Made by a program: the position numbers and the translations under genes. This document shows, one piece after another, positions 48,785 through 60,794 of a stretch of 64,000 nucleotides of DNA. Origin of the DNA: Nitrosovibrio sp. Nv4 (GTDB taxonomy: Bacteria; Pseudomonadota; Gammaproteobacteria; Burkholderiales; Nitrosomonadaceae); the NCBI GenBank assembly GCA_945860135.1, contig CAMAPK010000002.1, positions 117,641-181,640 of the forward strand, read 5' to 3'. The notes under the pieces were generated by a model. The model was not told the origin of the DNA, did not search any database, and worked only from the letters and a program-made list of their open reading frames with translations. The first letter of the stretch is position 1, and each line of letters opens with the position of its first letter.

Positions 48785-49330
48785 TCAATCTTTCATTGCA
48801 TAAATCGCAGGCAGGTTCCGCCATGCACCGTGCACATCCATGCCGAAGCCGAACACATAGCGATTCGGCAGTGTAACACCCACAAAGTCCGCACTGATCG
48901 GCTTGGAGCGACCGATGTCCTTGTCGGCAAGAACCGCGCTGTAGCAAGCTGTTGCGCCGTTTTCCATGATCCGTTCGCGGATTGCGGCCAGGGTAACGCC
49001 TTCGTCAAGAATGTCATCCAGCACCAGCACCACCCGGCCCTGCACGTTTTCCCTGGGCATCACTTTCCACTCGATCTGGCCACCGCTGGTATTGTTATGG
49101 TAGCGGGAAGCATGGATATAATCGAAATCCAGCGGGAATCTCAGTAGCGGCAGCAGTTGTCCGGTAAACACTACTGCGCCGCCCATCACGCTCAGCACCA
49201 GCGGATAGCGATCTGCCAGTGTCGCGGTGATATCCGCTGCCATGCGGCTGACGGTGTCAGCCACGACGTCAGCCGAGTAAATCAGTTCCGCCGTATCAAG
49301 TATCCGTTTTGCTTCTGCGGCAGCAAGCAT
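48785..49330 (-). CDS. hpt: Hypoxanthine-guanine phosphoribosyltransferase
   Basis: A 181-residue purine salvage enzyme with the PRPP-binding motif VVLVLDDILDEGVT, VMGGAVVFTGQLLP and the C-terminal VFGFGMDVHGAWRNLPAIYA. It converts hypoxanthine and guanine to IMP and GMP. AAGGA precedes ATG 49330. It is first in a three-gene run with the thioinosine phosphorylase and def; 32 bp separate it from the former. Confidence 0.93.
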   Translation of the reverse strand: MLAAAEAKRILDTAELIYSADVVADTVSRMAADITATLADRYPLVLSVMGGAVVFTGQLLPLLRFPLDFDYIHASRYHNNTSGGQIEWKVMPRENVQGRVVLVLDDILDEGVTLAAIRERIMENGATACYSAVLADKDIGRSKPISADFVGVTLPNRYVFGFGMDVHGAWRNLPAIYAMKD

Positions 49331-49374
49331 CAGTTTCCTTGGTGATGGATGTGGCTCAAGGTGTTAGCGTGCCA

Positions 49375-50271
49375 TTAATCAGCAGGTGTGTCGCAGCAAT
49401 TATTGCCGCTCTGGCTCGCCAGATGAGCGGCAAACTCTTTCCCCACTTCAGGATGCTTGAGTGCCAGTGCGATAGTTGCTTTGAGGTAGCCCAGCTTGGT
49501 TCCGCAATCGTAACGGGTTCCGGAAAATTCGTAAGCCAGCACCCGCTCTTCCTGCAACAATGAAGCGATGCCGTCGGTAAGCTGGATCTCACCACCAGCG
49601 CCGGGTTTGACTCTCTCCAGATGCGCAAAAATTCCGGGAGTAAGAATATAGCGTCCTACTACGCCCAGCGTTGAAGGTGCGTTCTCGGGTTTGGGTTTTT
49701 CCACGATGCCGGTAATGAGGTGCGGCCCTTTTTCTTCTGTCTCGCATTTGACGATGCCGTAATGCATCGTATCTTGCAACGCGATGTTCTGCACGCCCAG
49801 TATCGAACAACGGCTCTGCTCATACAACCGGGTCATTTGCCGAATGACCGGATCAGCGCTGTCGATCAGATCATCCGCCAGCAGCACTGCGAATGGCTCA
49901 TTCCCCACCGCAGGTCGCGCGCACAGCACGGCATGACCCAGCCCCAGGGCTTCCGGCTGACGGATATAAATGTAGGAAATATTCTTGGGAACAATGCTGC
50001 GCAGCATTTCCAGGGCATCGCTCTTGCCGCGCGCTTCCAGCTCTGCCTCCATTTCGTAAGCTTTGTCGAAATGGTCTTCGATGGAACGCTTGTTGCGCCC
50101 GGTGATAAAAATCATTTCTGTGATGCCCGCCGCAGCGGCTTCCTCCACTGCGTACTGAATCAGCGGCTTGTCCACAATCGGCATCATTTCCTTGGGACTG
50201 GCCTTGGTGGCGGGCAGAAAGCGGGTGCCCATGCCTGCTACTGGGAAAACGGCTTTGGTTATTTTTGGCAT
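49375..50271 (-). CDS. galU: UTP-glucose-1-phosphate uridylyltransferase
   Basis: A 298-residue nucleotidyltransferase: [72 protein letters not shown] and [12 protein letters not shown]. It makes UDP-glucose for envelope polysaccharides. The start ATG is only two bases from the end of a 141-bp repeat element whose terminal AGAG is placed like a weak ribosome site. Confidence 0.95.
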   Translation of the reverse strand: MPKITKAVFPVAGMGTRFLPATKASPKEMMPIVDKPLIQYAVEEAAAAGITEMIFITGRNKRSIEDHFDKAYEMEAELEARGKSDALEMLRSIVPKNISYIYIRQPEALGLGHAVLCARPAVGNEPFAVLLADDLIDSADPVIRQMTRLYEQSRCSILGVQNIALQDTMHYGIVKCETEEKGPHLITGIVEKPKPENAPSTLGVVGRYILTPGIFAHLERVKPGAGGEIQLTDGIASLLQEERVLAYEFSGTRYDCGTKLGYLKATIALALKHPEVGKEFAAHLASQSGNNCCDTPAD

Positions 50272-50273
50272 AA

Positions 50274-50414
50274 GGGCATCTCTAAAAATCCAGATTTCGT
50301 CACAATACTTTGTTGCTCACAAAAAATGTTTCCTTACATATCGGTCATATGCTGCGTCTACATTTTTTGTTCCCGCCTCATCTTGTTTAGAACTTTGAAT
50401 TTTTAGAGGCGCCC
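50274..50414. repeat. 141-bp MITE-like element between ligA and galU (copy A)
   Basis: Ends GGGCATCTCTAAAAATCCAG and, inverted, GGGCGCCTCTAAAAATTCAA are near-perfect inverted repeats. Inner arms CAAAAAATGT and ACATTTTTTG form a second perfect pair. About 100 bp of the interior is some 95% identical to the inverted copy at 62346-62483, and its two ends match the short copy at 10478-10527. Confidence 0.88.
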
Positions 50415-50427
50415 ATAAATCTATCGG

Positions 50428-52479
<2,052 letters not shown>

Positions 52480-53676
52480 TCACGCAAACAGCCTCAACGC
52501 GATCTCGCCGCCGGCGGGAATATTGCGCGCTTTCATCATGGCCTGCATGCTGCCCAGATGCTGTTTGATTTTAGCGATACCGCTATCAGTCAGGGAAACG
52601 CGGTTATCATCCACCAGCATACCGCCCAGGGTGGTGGAGAAAATCCCCGCGAGGTGCATCATCTGATCGAAAACTCTCTCACCATTCTTCACTCTGGGCA
52701 CGTCCAGCAGAAAAGTAACGCCATGCGTGGTGAGTGTTCGCATATTGTCAGGCGAGAACGGCGTGGATTCAAAGTTGTTGAGCGAAAACAGAACGGCGCC
52801 ATTTTCATCACGGTAGTTAAATGCACCCCCTGTCTCCAGCTTGAAACCGGATGCTTCCGCCAGGGCGCGGATCTTGGTGCCGGTGAATGCGCCGCCGTCC
52901 TTGCTGATAATGTTGATGCCCACCATCACATCCACTCCCGCACAGAACTGGTCAAGCACCACTGCCTGCGCATGCGCTTGCCGAGTATCGGGAAAATCAG
53001 CAGCGGCATGTACGTGTGCCGTGAAATTTTTTGCCATGTCGCAAAACTCGGACAAGCTCACTTCACTCACGGGGCCGGAGCGATCGACCAGTTGCAGGCA
53101 GCCCTGCAAGCCGGCATAGCCACCCTTGCCGTCATTTCCCTCTATAGTGATTTCTTCCCAGGATGCACCCACCTCTCTCTGTCCCAGCCAGTGCACCGGT
53201 TTGCCGAAATCGAATTTCCGCCGCAATACCTCGGTCAGATCTGAGGCGGCAATCAATGTTTCGCCCCGGATGTTCACGACATAATCCATGGCGCTGGCAC
53301 TATCGACCTCAGTCGCTTTTTGTTCAGCCACTTTCTGTTCTGCCGACACTGGCGTTACAACCTTGGTTGCGGCATCTGGCTGGGAAATTTCTGCCGGCTC
53401 GACCGGTTCCATTCCCGGCTTAGCAAGTTCTATACCCGGCTCCGCCTGAAATTCCTGCAACATCTCCCTGCCGAGTTGCGGTTCGACCCGTCCATCCTGC
53501 GCAACAATCTCATCAGCTCCAAGCAGCACATCTTCGTGCTTGCGCTCAAATGCCTCTTCCGCACCGCGCCGGTAGCGCCGCTGCTGCATCCAGTTGAACA
53601 GGATCACACCCACGACCACGACGATGCCGATGACTATCAGGCTGATCTGCAAATCACTCATGCCCATCACGTCCAT
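52480..53676 (-). CDS. zipA: Cell division protein ZipA
   Basis: A 398-residue inner-membrane protein with one N-terminal helix (LQISLIVIGIVVVVGVILF), basic WMQQRRYRRGAEEAFERKHED, a Pro/Glu-rich linker (GIELAKPGMEPVEPAEIS) and a C-terminal FtsZ-binding domain (about 260-395: ADFPDTRQAHAQAVVLDQF, GAFNYRDENGAVLFSLNNFE). It tethers FtsZ to the membrane. The start overlaps the smc stop (TAATG). Confidence 0.88.
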   Translation of the reverse strand: MDVMGMSDLQISLIVIGIVVVVGVILFNWMQQRRYRRGAEEAFERKHEDVLLGADEIVAQDGRVEPQLGREMLQEFQAEPGIELAKPGMEPVEPAEISQPDAATKVVTPVSAEQKVAEQKATEVDSASAMDYVVNIRGETLIAASDLTEVLRRKFDFGKPVHWLGQREVGASWEEITIEGNDGKGGYAGLQGCLQLVDRSGPVSEVSLSEFCDMAKNFTAHVHAAADFPDTRQAHAQAVVLDQFCAGVDVMVGINIISKDGGAFTGTKIRALAEASGFKLETGGAFNYRDENGAVLFSLNNFESTPFSPDNMRTLTTHGVTFLLDVPRVKNGERVFDQMMHLAGIFSTTLGGMLVDDNRVSLTDSGIAKIKQHLGSMQAMMKARNIPAGGEIALRLFA

Positions 53677-56600
53677 TATGCCACCGCCGCCACATCACTC
53701 AGTCTGACAGCTTCTTCGATGTCCACCGCGACTATGCGCGAGACACCCTGTTCCTGCATGGTGACACCTATCAATTGCTGCGCCATTTCCATGGTGATTT
53801 TATTGTGACTGATGAAAAGGAACTGAGTCTGACGCGACATTTTCTTCACCAGATCACAGAAACGTTCAGTATTGCTGTCATCCAGCGGCGCATCCACCTC
53901 ATCCAGCAGGCAGAACGGTGCGGGGTTAAGCTGGAACAGCGAAAACACCAGTGCCAGCGCAGTCAGCGCTTTCTCGCCACCGGACAGCAAATGGATGGAG
54001 CTATTCTTCTTGCCCGGCGGCTGGGCGATGATCTGCACACCGGAATCAAGAATTTCCTCGCCACTCAGCACCAGTTTAGCCTGCCCGCCACCGAATATGA
54101 CCGGGAACATTTCGCTCAAATGGCTGTTGACCTTGTCGAAAGTTTCCAGCAAACGCTCGCGGGTTTCACGATCTATCCGGCGGATGGCATTTTCCAGGGT
54201 TTCCACCGCTTCTCGTAAATCCTGTAACTGCGCATCAAGATAAGTCTTGCGCTCCTGGGATGCCTGCAATTCCTCCAGTGCAGCGAGATTGACAGCGCCC
54301 AGCGCAGCAATTTCGGTATTCAGGCGATTGATCTCGGTCTGCAGCGCAGTGGGCCGCGTTTTGCCCAGCGCCGGCAGCAATTCCTCCTCGTTGGCCTTCG
54401 CTTCCTTTAATTGTTCGTCAAACTGATTCTCGGTAATGCGCGCTTCCTGCTCCTTGAGGCGCGCCTGACTGATGGATTCACGCAACGGGTGCAGCTTCTG
54501 TTCGGAAGTCATGCGCTCCTGCTCTATTTCCCGCAGCTCGTTGGCCGCACCTTCCAAAGCATTGCGCGCTGTTGCCAGTGCCAATTCGCGCTGCTCCCGC
54601 AGCGCCAGCCATTGCTGCAACTGACTGTTCAGCGGGGTTTCATCAAAACCACCCTGCTCGGTCTGCAATTTCTCCAGATTGTTTTTCAGTTCGGCAATAT
54701 TCCCGTCGATGATGTGAATGGAATTTTCCACCTCGACGATTTTGCTCTGACAGGTCTTTTCATAGAAGGCAGCTTCCTGCATTTCTCTTGCCGCATTCTG
54801 CGCAAGCTGACGCTGAGTGTTGAGAGACTGCTCCGCTGCTTCCCCCGCCAGCCTTTCCTGCTGCACCTGTTCCCGCAGAGCCTCAATTTGAATTTGATAT
54901 TCCGCCAGCTTTGTTTCGGCATCCTGTTTCTGCGCGGTCTCTGTCGCTGTCTGCTGCGCGATTTCTGCCAGCTCAGCCTCAATCTGGCTGCGGCGCTGGC
55001 TGGCGCGTTCGGCCAACTGGGCAAGCTTCAGCACCTGTATCTGCAGGTCATGATGCTGTTGCTGCAGTTGCTCACTGTCCTGACGCAAGCGCGCGACTGA
55101 TGCTTCCAGTTCGCGACAGGCTTCTTCCGCTCCTGCCAAGGCAGACTTCTCCAGGACGAGACCACGTCCTAGCGCAGCCACTTCGATGCTGATCTGAGCT
55201 ATCTCCCGCTGCCGCGCCAGCACCCCGTGCAATTGCGAGTCAGGCGCATAGTAAGTGAGGCTGTGGCGAGTGAAAATATGACCTTCGCGCGTTACCAGCA
55301 TCTCGCCGCATGCCAGTTTCGTTCGTTGCGCGAGACCGTCCTGCATTCCGTCAACCACAAATATGCCGCTCAGCCATTCGTTCAACACGGCTTCTATTCT
55401 GCTGTCGGCACAAGTCAGATACCCTTGCAGCGGCGTCCAGCCTTCCTTGCTCTGCAGCCTGTCTTCAGCTTGCCCGGCTGATCCGGCCGCTTCAAACAGC
55501 GCCCATTTTCCAGGGGGCGAGTCACTCGCCCAGTCCTGCGCTGTTTCCAGCCGTTCGAACTGCGCGCTGTTCAGACGCTCGCGCAACACCGATTCCAGCG
55601 CATCTTCCCAACCCTTTTCAATCTGGATGCTTTGCCACAAGCGCGGCGATGCATCCAACTGATGCTTGCTAAGCCATGTGCTCAACCCTTCGTTGCCTTC
55701 GAGCCGGTGCTGCAAGCGTTGCAACGCGTTGAGCCGTGCCTCCGCCTGGGTGATCTGCTGCTCCAGTGCCTGCACTTTGCGCGTAAGTTCGCGCTTGCTT
55801 TCCTCCGCATTGGGCAGGCACTCTACCGTTTGCGCGAGCGCTTCCTGTTTCTGTTTCAAGTCTGCAGCAACGCTGTCCGTCTCGTGCTGCAAACGGGACA
55901 ACCCCTCGGCGTCAGGTTGTGGCAGCGCCCCCTGCTCCTCCAGCAGCCGTTCGCGCCGTAATTCGAGTTGTTGCAGGGTTTTCTCGGCATGAGTGCGATG
56001 ACTCTCTTCCAGTTGCCCGCTCTGTTCGACCAGCAGCAAGCCGCGCTGCATTTCCCCCAGTTTCTCCTGGCACGCGCGGAAAACGGATTCCGCCAGCGGC
56101 AGCTTCTCGTTTTCCGTCGCGGTTTTTTGTTTACCGGCTTCGTGGGTCAGTTGTGCCCGCGCGAGCTCGCTGCGCCAGCGGTTCAAGCTGTCAGCAGCGT
56201 TCTCCTTCTGTTCTCCGTGATGCTCCAGTTGGCTCTTCGCTGCCGTGATCTGCAGCTCCATGCGCTGGCGGTTCTCGCGCAGATGTTGTATCTGCTGTTC
56301 GATCCGCGCCACTTCCGCATTGGCAGCGTACAGTTCGCCCTGCGCCTGATGCAGGCTGTCGCCGGCGGCATAATGCTGGGCGCGTTTTTCTTCCAGACGT
56401 TTTTCCGCATCGCGCAGACGCGCGGTTTCAGCTTCCAGCTCCATTTCCAGCCGCTGGATTTCCTTTTCCGTGCGGATACGCTGCCCCGCCGCTTCCTGTT
56501 TGCGCGCCAGCCACAGCAAATTCTGTGCAGTGTGCAACTGGCCCTGCATCTCCTTGAACTGGCTGGCGACCTTGGCCTGTTCTTCCAGATGCTGCAACTG

Positions 56601-57209
56601 CTTTCCCAATTCCTGGCAGATATCGTCCACCCGCAACAGGTTTTCGCGGGTGTCGTTCAAACGTAATTCGGTTTCGCGGCGGCGCTCACGGTATTTGGAA
56701 ACTCCTGCGGCCTCCTCCAGGAATACGCGCAATTCCTCCGGCTTGGCCTCGATGATGCGGGATATCATTCCCTGCTCGATAATGGCGTAGCCGCGCCCGC
56801 CTATGCCGGTGCCGAGGAAGATGTCAGCGATGTCACGGCGGCGTACGTGAATATTGTTGATGTAATAGGTCGATTCGCCATCCCGCAACAACACCCGCTT
56901 GATGGCAATTTCCGCATAGCTCGACCACTGTCCCGCCGCCTTACCCAGACTGTTGTCGAATATCAGCTCAACGCTGGCGCGTCCTACCGGCTTGCGATTA
57001 GCGGAACCGTTGAAAATGACGTCCTGCATGGATTCACCGCGCAGCGCGGATGCCCTCGATTCGCCCAACACCCAGCGCACCGCATCGATTACGTTGGATT
57101 TGCCGCAGCCGTTGGGGCCAACCACCCCTACCAGATCACCGGGAACGGGAATATTGGTAGGATCAACAAAGGATTTGAAACCGGCAAGTTTGATGTGGGA
57201 GAGGCGCAA
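53676..57209 (-). CDS. smc: Chromosome segregation protein SMC
   Basis: A 1177-residue condensin. The N-terminal ATPase half has Walker A VVGPNGCGKSNVIDAVRWV (28-46); two long coiled coils surround a hinge near 520-630; the C-terminal half has LLSGGEKALTALALVFS and Walker B CLLDEVDAPLDDSN. It compacts and segregates the chromosome. The N-terminal motif fixes a TTG start at 57209; no upstream ATG fits. It begins the smc-zipA-ligA operon. Confidence 0.95.
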   Translation of the reverse strand: MRLSHIKLAGFKSFVDPTNIPVPGDLVGVVGPNGCGKSNVIDAVRWVLGESRASALRGESMQDVIFNGSANRKPVGRASVELIFDNSLGKAAGQWSSYAEIAIKRVLLRDGESTYYINNIHVRRRDIADIFLGTGIGGRGYAIIEQGMISRIIEAKPEELRVFLEEAAGVSKYRERRRETELRLNDTRENLLRVDDICQELGKQLQHLEEQAKVASQFKEMQGQLHTAQNLLWLARKQEAAGQRIRTEKEIQRLEMELEAETARLRDAEKRLEEKRAQHYAAGDSLHQAQGELYAANAEVARIEQQIQHLRENRQRMELQITAAKSQLEHHGEQKENAADSLNRWRSELARAQLTHEAGKQKTATENEKLPLAESVFRACQEKLGEMQRGLLLVEQSGQLEESHRTHAEKTLQQLELRRERLLEEQGALPQPDAEGLSRLQHETDSVAADLKQKQEALAQTVECLPNAEESKRELTRKVQALEQQITQAEARLNALQRLQHRLEGNEGLSTWLSKHQLDASPRLWQSIQIEKGWEDALESVLRERLNSAQFERLETAQDWASDSPPGKWALFEAAGSAGQAEDRLQSKEGWTPLQGYLTCADSRIEAVLNEWLSGIFVVDGMQDGLAQRTKLACGEMLVTREGHIFTRHSLTYYAPDSQLHGVLARQREIAQISIEVAALGRGLVLEKSALAGAEEACRELEASVARLRQDSEQLQQQHHDLQIQVLKLAQLAERASQRRSQIEAELAEIAQQTATETAQKQDAETKLAEYQIQIEALREQVQQERLAGEAAEQSLNTQRQLAQNAAREMQEAAFYEKTCQSKIVEVENSIHIIDGNIAELKNNLEKLQTEQGGFDETPLNSQLQQWLALREQRELALATARNALEGAANELREIEQERMTSEQKLHPLRESISQARLKEQEARITENQFDEQLKEAKANEEELLPALGKTRPTALQTEINRLNTEIAALGAVNLAALEELQASQERKTYLDAQLQDLREAVETLENAIRRIDRETRERLLETFDKVNSHLSEMFPVIFGGGQAKLVLSGEEILDSGVQIIAQPPGKKNSSIHLLSGGEKALTALALVFSLFQLNPAPFCLLDEVDAPLDDSNTERFCDLVKKMSRQTQFLFISHNKITMEMAQQLIGVTMQEQGVSRIVAVDIEEAVRLSDVAAVA

Positions 57210-57308
57210 TTTATTGTTTGTTACCAGTTATAATCGGGCAAACCAAAAAACGCCCTAAAAAACAACTCTAGAGAAGACCATTCTAACCGATTTGACCGAG
57301 ATAAGAGA

Positions 57309-57728
57309 ATGCCTAGCCGCCCCGCGAAAAAACTGGAAACCTTCCCCAATCCGACCCCGACCCGCGATTACCATATTCACATGGAAATTCCGGAGTTTAC
57401 CTGCCTGTGCCCGAAAACCGGGCAGCCGGATTTTGCCACTCTGATTCTGGATTACATCCCCGATAAAAAATGCATCGAGCTTAAAAGCCTCAAGCTCTAC
57501 ATCTGGTCTTACCGTGACGAAGGCGCGTTCCACGAAGCAGTCACCAATCGTATCCTCGATGACCTGGCTGCCGCCCTGAAGCCAAGATATATGCGCCTCA
57601 CTGCCAAATTCTATGTGCGCGGCGGTATTTTTACCAATGTCGTGGCGGAACATCGCAAAGCGGGATGGAAGCCGCCAGCGGTGGTGGAATTGGGGAAATT
57701 TGAGGGGCAGTCCAATATGCGCGGGTAG
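57309..57728 (+). CDS. queF: NADPH-dependent preQ0 reductase
   Basis: A 139-residue type I QueF that reduces preQ0 to preQ1 in queuosine synthesis. [14 protein letters not shown] carries the nucleophile Cys34 and Asp41, and [21 protein letters not shown] (the E-S/K-K-S-L-K-x-Y NADPH motif) follows. A TATAAT lies at 57229-57234. AGAG stands just before ATG 57309. No other que gene is in the window. Confidence 0.95.
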   Translation: MPSRPAKKLETFPNPTPTRDYHIHMEIPEFTCLCPKTGQPDFATLILDYIPDKKCIELKSLKLYIWSYRDEGAFHEAVTNRILDDLAAALKPRYMRLTAKFYVRGGIFTNVVAEHRKAGWKPPAVVELGKFEGQSNMRG

Positions 57729-57892
57729 GTTTTCCGGACTCTCGCCAGCCCCACAAAAAATCCTTGCACAACCGGTTGTGGTTGGCTACCATCAGCCTGG
57801 TTTTCCATGCCGTTGGTTGGAAAATAAGTCCGATATGGGTTCATTTGGAACCTTGAATTCATAAAAGCTCAGAACCAATAACAACCAACACC

Positions 57893-59380
57893 ATGCGCAT
57901 ACAACAATCAGCCGCCCTGATTATCAGCTTAATTCTTGTTATTGCAAATTCCACAGCAAGCGCAGCGGCACCCTCCGAGCAATCCCTCATTCAGCTTGTG
58001 CCGGCAGCAGCGAGTGAAGTCACGGATGACGCCACCGCAGAAAGCCTGGCCTTGACGCCTTCCACCGAAATGTATGGCTTCGCTGCTAACCTGTCCACGC
58101 CGCCGGCCGATCTGTGGGAACGCATCCGCAACGGTTTCGCCATGGCCGAGTTGAACAGCATAGAGGTACGCAATAGCGAGAACTTCTACGCTAGTCGCCC
58201 GGAATACATCAACCGTGTCGTCGAACGCAGCAGGCGTTATCTGTTCCATATCGTTGAAGAGGTAGAGCGCCGCGGCATGCCCACCGAAATCGCACTGCTG
58301 CCAATTATTGAGAGCGCCTTCAATCCCACCGCCTACTCTCGCAGCCATGCTTCCGGCATCTGGCAGTTCATCCCTTCCACCGGTAAGAACTACGGCCTGC
58401 AACAGAATTGGTGGCACGATGACCGGCGCGACATTATCGCCGCCACCAGCGCCGCACTGGATTATTTGCAGAACCTCCACCGCATGTTCGGCGATTGGGA
58501 GCTGGCACTGGCTTCGTATAATTGGGGCGAAGGTGCAGTGGGGCGGTCGCTCACCCGGAATCGTAACAGTGGTTTACCGACGGATTTCAGCAGCATCAGG
58601 AAACCTTCCGAAACCCGTCACTACGTCCCTAAGCTGATCGCAATGAGAAATATCATCTCCAATCCGGCGGCTTTCGGCATCGTGCTTGAGTCCATCCCCA
58701 ATCAGCCTTATTTTGAACAGGTCGCAACCACCCAGCATATCGATGTGAAACTCGCGGCAAGTCTTGCGGACATTTCCATGGATGAATTCAATGCGCTCAA
58801 TCCCGCCCACAATCGGCCAGTCATCAATGTCAGTGGCTCGCGCACTCTGTTGCTGCCGGCAGACAAGGTGGCAACCTTCATGGCCAACCTGGAAAATCAT
58901 GGCAAACCGCTGGTGTCATGGCAAGCCTATCAGGCAAAGAATGGAGAAACTGCCGAGAGGATCTCGGCACGACATGGCATCAGCGTGGCGCGACTGAGGG
59001 AAGTCAACAGCATTGCAAGGCATGGCAGGATTGCGCCGGGACAGACTTTGCTGGTACCGCTTAACGGCAACAGTGTCGGCATGGACATCTCTGTCATGCG
59101 CAACCAGCCCGCCGCACCGAGAATGCTCGAACGCAGTCTGGCCTATGTCGTCAGAAAAGGCGATACGCTCTCCACCATCGCCATGCGTCATGGCGTCAGC
59201 GTGGCGCAAATCCAGTCATGGAACAATCGTACCGAACGCTTGGCCATCGGCCAGAAACTGGTACTCAAGCAAACCGCGTCCGGGAAAACCCGTCTCGCCA
59301 AAGCCTCTGCAAAGAAACCTGCCGCCCCAGCGAAGAAAAGCAGTGTGATATTGGCTGATGCCAACAAATACAGACGCTAA
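57893..59380 (+). CDS. mltD: Lytic transglycosylase D with LysM repeats
   Basis: A 495-residue exported enzyme (signal peptide to about ASAAA). The SLT domain (about 120-260) has catalytic Glu in ALLPIIESAFNPTAYSRSHA, then SGIWQFIPSTGKNYGL and LASYNWGEGAVGR. Two C-terminal LysM domains bind peptidoglycan (KNGETAERISARHGISVARL and VRKGDTLSTIAMRHGVSVAQ), and the protein ends in a Lys/Ala-rich tail. There is no lipobox, unlike E. coli MltD. Confidence 0.92.
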   Translation: MRIQQSAALIISLILVIANSTASAAAPSEQSLIQLVPAAASEVTDDATAESLALTPSTEMYGFAANLSTPPADLWERIRNGFAMAELNSIEVRNSENFYASRPEYINRVVERSRRYLFHIVEEVERRGMPTEIALLPIIESAFNPTAYSRSHASGIWQFIPSTGKNYGLQQNWWHDDRRDIIAATSAALDYLQNLHRMFGDWELALASYNWGEGAVGRSLTRNRNSGLPTDFSSIRKPSETRHYVPKLIAMRNIISNPAAFGIVLESIPNQPYFEQVATTQHIDVKLAASLADISMDEFNALNPAHNRPVINVSGSRTLLLPADKVATFMANLENHGKPLVSWQAYQAKNGETAERISARHGISVARLREVNSIARHGRIAPGQTLLVPLNGNSVGMDISVMRNQPAAPRMLERSLAYVVRKGDTLSTIAMRHGVSVAQIQSWNNRTERLAIGQKLVLKQTASGKTRLAKASAKKPAAPAKKSSVILADANKYRR

Positions 59381-59392
59381 GCGTCGCCTCAA

Positions 59393-60721
59393 TTAGTCCT
59401 TGCTCAGTCGTTCAAGCTTGGTTCGTACCAGTTCAATATGCCCTCTCAATTCATATAAATGCTGAGAGAACGAAACCGGCAATCGCAGTCCGTTTACTTT
59501 GTCTTCGATATTGCTCAGTTCAGCCAGATATTTCTTAAATTCCTGTTTGTCGGTATTGGCCTGAATCTGGGTTTCCAGAAAACGCAGCTCACCGTAGTAC
59601 CTGAACAGCTTCCTCTTTATCAGCCGGGTATAGACTACGGGGATGACCTTGGTCAGCGGGATGAGCAACGCCAGTAACGGGATCAAAACAATCAGCATCC
59701 GGTTGACGAAGGTGGCTGCCCAGAACGGCAGATACTTATCCAGGAATGGCAGGCCATTCTGATAGAAATTTTCGGCCTGCGCGCTCAAAGGAAAATCGGA
59801 ATCCAGGCTGGCGGGAAATTCACGTTTCTTGTTCAGCAGTCCTGCGCCACCATGTATCTTCGAGACTATTTTCAGCATCAGGTAAACAAGCGCTGGATGC
59901 ACATCGTCACGCACGACCAGCACTGTGGTGGGCGCAAGCAAGTGCACCTCATGCGCGGGGATATTGTTCGCTATGTCCAGAGAGCCTTGCGGCAGAATGA
60001 GATGATGCAGATAAGGGAATTGTCTGGTGTAGGCGTCTGCCTGATCCAGGCTTACCAGGCGCAGGGCCGGGTCTGTGGAAATCTCGCGGATTAATGCCGA
60101 CTCGGGCGTATCCACAAAGATTGCCGCATCAACCTCACCCTTGCGCAGCGCCTCAGCGGCCGCCTGACTGCCAATGGCAACAAACCGGGTGTTGTCGGCA
60201 TCGACTCCGCTGGAATTCAGCAGGGTCATGGCCAATGAGCGAGTCCCGCTGCCGTCCTTGCCGACCGCGATTCTGCGGCCTTTCAAATCGGCCAGGTGGG
60301 TGATCTCTTTTTTGCAGCGGCAGAAAATCCAGACCGGCTCATAATACAGGCTGCCCAGCGACACCAGATTGCCTGATCCTTCCGCACTCGCAACCCCATC
60401 CTGAACGAAAGCCATCTCGACGGCCGAAGCGGGATTCTTCAATTCCCTGATATCGTCAGTGATGCCTTTTGACGCATGCAGCTCCAGGTTGATTCCGTTC
60501 TCTTTCAGGAATACCTGATAAATCGTGGCATAGGCCTTGTAGTTGCCTTCCTCCATGCTGACGGACATCGTGATCCGTTTGGGTGGCGCCGGATCCACGT
60601 ATTTGTAGATCAGGAACACGCCCAGCAGAATCAGCAGCAGGGTGGGAAGAAACGCCTGCAGCAATTCGATGGAGAACTTGGGGGCAATGCTGGAAATGTA
60701 ATTATTTACTTTCTTTCTCAT
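59393..60721 (-). CDS. TAXI-family solute-binding protein, membrane-anchored
   Basis: A 442-residue protein with an N-terminal helix (LLQAFLPTLLLILLGVFLI), a TAXI/NMT1-like periplasmic binding domain (RITMSVSMEEGNYKAYAT, LADLKGRRIAVGKDGSGT, VDAAIFVDTPESALIREI) and a second hydrophobic helix near 335-360 (MLIVLIPLLALLIPLTKVI) followed by a helical tail. TAXI proteins normally feed TRAP transporters, but no TRAP permease is nearby; membrane-tethered versions like this are of unknown substrate. ATG 60721 is preferred over an in-frame TTG six bases earlier. Confidence 0.85.
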   Translation of the reverse strand: MRKKVNNYISSIAPKFSIELLQAFLPTLLLILLGVFLIYKYVDPAPPKRITMSVSMEEGNYKAYATIYQVFLKENGINLELHASKGITDDIRELKNPASAVEMAFVQDGVASAEGSGNLVSLGSLYYEPVWIFCRCKKEITHLADLKGRRIAVGKDGSGTRSLAMTLLNSSGVDADNTRFVAIGSQAAAEALRKGEVDAAIFVDTPESALIREISTDPALRLVSLDQADAYTRQFPYLHHLILPQGSLDIANNIPAHEVHLLAPTTVLVVRDDVHPALVYLMLKIVSKIHGGAGLLNKKREFPASLDSDFPLSAQAENFYQNGLPFLDKYLPFWAATFVNRMLIVLIPLLALLIPLTKVIPVVYTRLIKRKLFRYYGELRFLETQIQANTDKQEFKKYLAELSNIEDKVNGLRLPVSFSQHLYELRGHIELVRTKLERLSKD

Positions 60722-60794
60722 TGCCAAGATTGTCCATGACGAGAGTTAGCAACAGCTGTTTTGAATCCGGCAGCAATGAGGAGCGAGATGCAAT

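Noticed and set aside
57767..57780. Palindrome CACAACCGGTTGTG after queF as a terminator
   Set aside because: No loop and no T run follow; it may be a protein site but nothing supports this.
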